64,000 nt of DNA from Mycetocola zhadangensis (lineage in GTDB: Bacteria > Actinomycetota > Actinomycetes > Actinomycetales > Microbacteriaceae): contig NZ_RCWJ01000004.1 in NCBI RefSeq assembly GCF_003668565.1, positions 124,001 through 188,000 on the forward strand, in the 5' to 3' direction. The number at the start of each line of letters is the position of its first letter. The stretch's first letter is position 1. The notes beneath the pieces were generated by a model, which searched no databases, was not told the origin of the DNA, and saw only the letters and a program-made list of their open reading frames with translations. Shown one piece after another: positions 62,707-64,000 of the stretch. The position numbers were made by a program, and so were the translations under genes.

Positions 62707-63720
62707 GTGACCAGTACAGCGAATCCTGCCGAAACTTTCTCAACGACGAGCGCGGTGGAACTGGCCGTTGTCGAACGAAGCGGGTTCATTGAGTCTCGTC
62801 ATTCGGGATCGGCGATTGTGATCGACCAGCACGCGGATGTTTTACGTTCGCTCGGGGACCCCGCAGCGCCTGTATTCCTCAGGTCGACCATGAAACCGTT
62901 CCAGGCTATTGCCGTGATGAACGCCGGAGTTGGCCTGCGCGGCGCAGCGGCGGTTCTCGCGACGGCGAGTCACTCAGGAACCCAGCGTCACGTTTCTGTC
63001 GTGCGCAGCATCCTGGCCCAGGCCGGACTCACCGAGACCGCGCTGCAGTGCCCGGCGGACTGGCCGGCAGATGGCGCCGCACGCGATGAGCTGCTGAAGG
63101 ATAACGGCGACAAGTCGCCGATCTACATGAACTGCTCGGGCAAGCACGCCGCGATGCTGCTGGCCTGCGTCACAAACAACTGGCCGATCGAGAGCTACCT
63201 GGATCCGGAACACCCGCTTCAGCAGGCCGTTTTAGACGTCGTCGAACGGTTCACCGGTGAACGCCCCGTCGCCTCAGGAATCGACGGCTGCGGTGCGCCG
63301 GTTCACGCGCTCTCCCTCTCCGGACTGGCGCGAGGCATCAGCCGCATACGCACGTCGAGCCCCTCCTCCCCCTTCGCTATCTACCGCAACGCGGGCATCC
63401 TTTGCCAGGCGGTCCTCGAGGATGGGTGGGCTCTCGACGGCCCCGGCCGCGCAAACACCATCGTGATCGACAAACTCGGCGTCTTCGCGAAGCTCGGCGC
63501 AGAAGGAGTCATGGTTATGGCTGCGCCGGACGGAACGACTGTCGCGCTGAAGATGCTCGACGGGAGCCTCCGCGCCGCCACGCTCGTTGGCCTCTCACTC
63601 CTTGCCGACGCCGGGGCGCTCAGCCGCGACGCCGTCGACGAGGTCCTGCCCGAACTTCACCTCGACGTTCTGGGCGGCTCCTCCGTCGTTGGACAGATTC
63701 GGCTCTCACCGACCCTCTGA
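62707..63720 (+). CDS. Asparaginase (AnsA/L-asparaginase II family)
   Basis: A 337-residue protein of the rhizobial-type L-asparaginase II family, which hydrolyses asparagine to aspartate and ammonia and is unrelated to E. coli asparaginases. Conserved family blocks are RSTMKPFQAI, ASHSGTQRHV, NCSGKHAAML and GIDGCGAPVHALSL. The GTG start fits the leaderless rule. It precedes alanine dehydrogenase by 128 bases, so both may serve amino-acid nitrogen use. Confidence 0.9.
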   Translation: MTSTANPAETFSTTSAVELAVVERSGFIESRHSGSAIVIDQHADVLRSLGDPAAPVFLRSTMKPFQAIAVMNAGVGLRGAAAVLATASHSGTQRHVSVVRSILAQAGLTETALQCPADWPADGAARDELLKDNGDKSPIYMNCSGKHAAMLLACVTNNWPIESYLDPEHPLQQAVLDVVERFTGERPVASGIDGCGAPVHALSLSGLARGISRIRTSSPSSPFAIYRNAGILCQAVLEDGWALDGPGRANTIVIDKLGVFAKLGAEGVMVMAAPDGTTVALKMLDGSLRAATLVGLSLLADAGALSRDAVDEVLPELHLDVLGGSSVVGQIRLSPTL

Positions 63721-63848
63721 CACCCGCGTCCTCGATAGGCTGTGGTCACGGCCGGACCTGGCCGATACCGACAGCGACGTCGGACTCAACACTGAGTGCG
63801 ACGTCCTGCGATGCCGAACCCCACCTGGGTCGGCAGCCAAGGAGCACA

Positions 63849-64000
63849 ATGAGAGTCGCCGTTCCCCGAGAGCTCAAGAACAACGAGTTCCGTGTCGCCA
63901 TCACACCAGCCGGAGTTCACGAACTCGTCCTTTCGGGCCATGAGGTCTATATCGAGACCGGCGCCGGCGTAGGGTCGTCCATTTCCGATGCGGCGTTCGA
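63849..64000 (+). CDS. ald: Alanine dehydrogenase, 5' part
   Basis: The first 50 residues of a protein cut by the window end. MRVAVPRELKNNEFRVAITP and HEVYIETGAGVGSSISD are typical for alanine dehydrogenase, which interconverts alanine and pyruvate with NAD. AAGGAG lies four bases before the ATG, one of the clear ribosome binding sites in the window. The rest of the gene is not visible; NAD(P) transhydrogenase alpha subunits start in a similar way but usually less closely. Confidence 0.85.
   Translation, partial: MRVAVPRELKNNEFRVAITPAGVHELVLSGHEVYIETGAGVGSSISDAAF

Overview
This window looks like a chromosomal segment of a high-GC actinobacterium, most probably of the family Microbacteriaceae. 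The reasons are the gene content and order (nusA-ylxR-infB-rbfA-truB-ribF with proS, ispG, rseP and dxr nearby), a mycoredoxin-type glutaredoxin, a DUF222/HNH protein, a MDMPI-fold protein, many GTG starts, and widespread leaderless promoters. About 50 protein genes cover almost the whole window. I saw no rRNA, tRNA, CRISPR array, integrase, transposase or prophage genes.

Layout. 0-9 kb: a metallophosphoesterase, two NCS2-type nucleobase permeases, a phosphate (PiT) transporter with a small membrane partner, a DUF2207 membrane protein and an aldo/keto reductase. 9-19 kb: oligopeptidase B, phosphofructokinase, mycoredoxin, a disordered acidic protein, a small membrane protein, a SNF2-type helicase, a copper P-type ATPase under a CsoR-type operator, and a glycerophosphodiester phosphodiesterase. 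19-28 kb: a WYL regulator divergent from a two-gene drug-type ABC exporter, then a deoxyribose-phosphate operon (SorC-type regulator, deoC, a full aldehyde dehydrogenase and a half-length one lacking catalytic residues), a MFS transporter and a MDMPI-fold protein. 28-41 kb: the translation and cofactor block ribF, two small membrane proteins, truB, then panE-like, a uridine kinase-like gene and mutY, then rbfA, infB, ylxR, nusA, proS and ispG. 41-56 kb: an accessory stretch with acetoacetate-type CoA transferase and thiolase, a P-loop kinase, a large DUF222/HNH protein, a lipoprotein, a second S9 peptidase, a PLP decarboxylase, NUDIX, DUF2277, a SHOCT protein and a two-component system. 56-64 kb: rseP, a MurE-like ligase, dxr, a FKBP lipoprotein, plsC, OsmC, asparaginase and the start of alanine dehydrogenase.

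Two themes recur. First, at least nineteen genes share one start architecture: a TAnnnT hexamer, exactly six bases, then ATG or GTG. This points to leaderless transcription and fixes several starts that would otherwise be ambiguous. Second, several intergenic stretches hold short tandem repeats. In three cases (ribF, a S9 peptidase, a SHOCT protein) the repeats include or mimic the stop codon of the adjacent gene; in two of these the repeated stop stays in frame.

I found no obvious new defence or biosynthetic system. The most interesting items are the stop-spanning repeats, a hairpin that covers part of the infB ribosome binding site, the CsoR operator overlapping a leaderless -10, the catalytically empty half aldehyde dehydrogenase, the uridine kinase-like protein lacking its P-loop lysine, and the low-complexity expansion of the DUF222/HNH protein.
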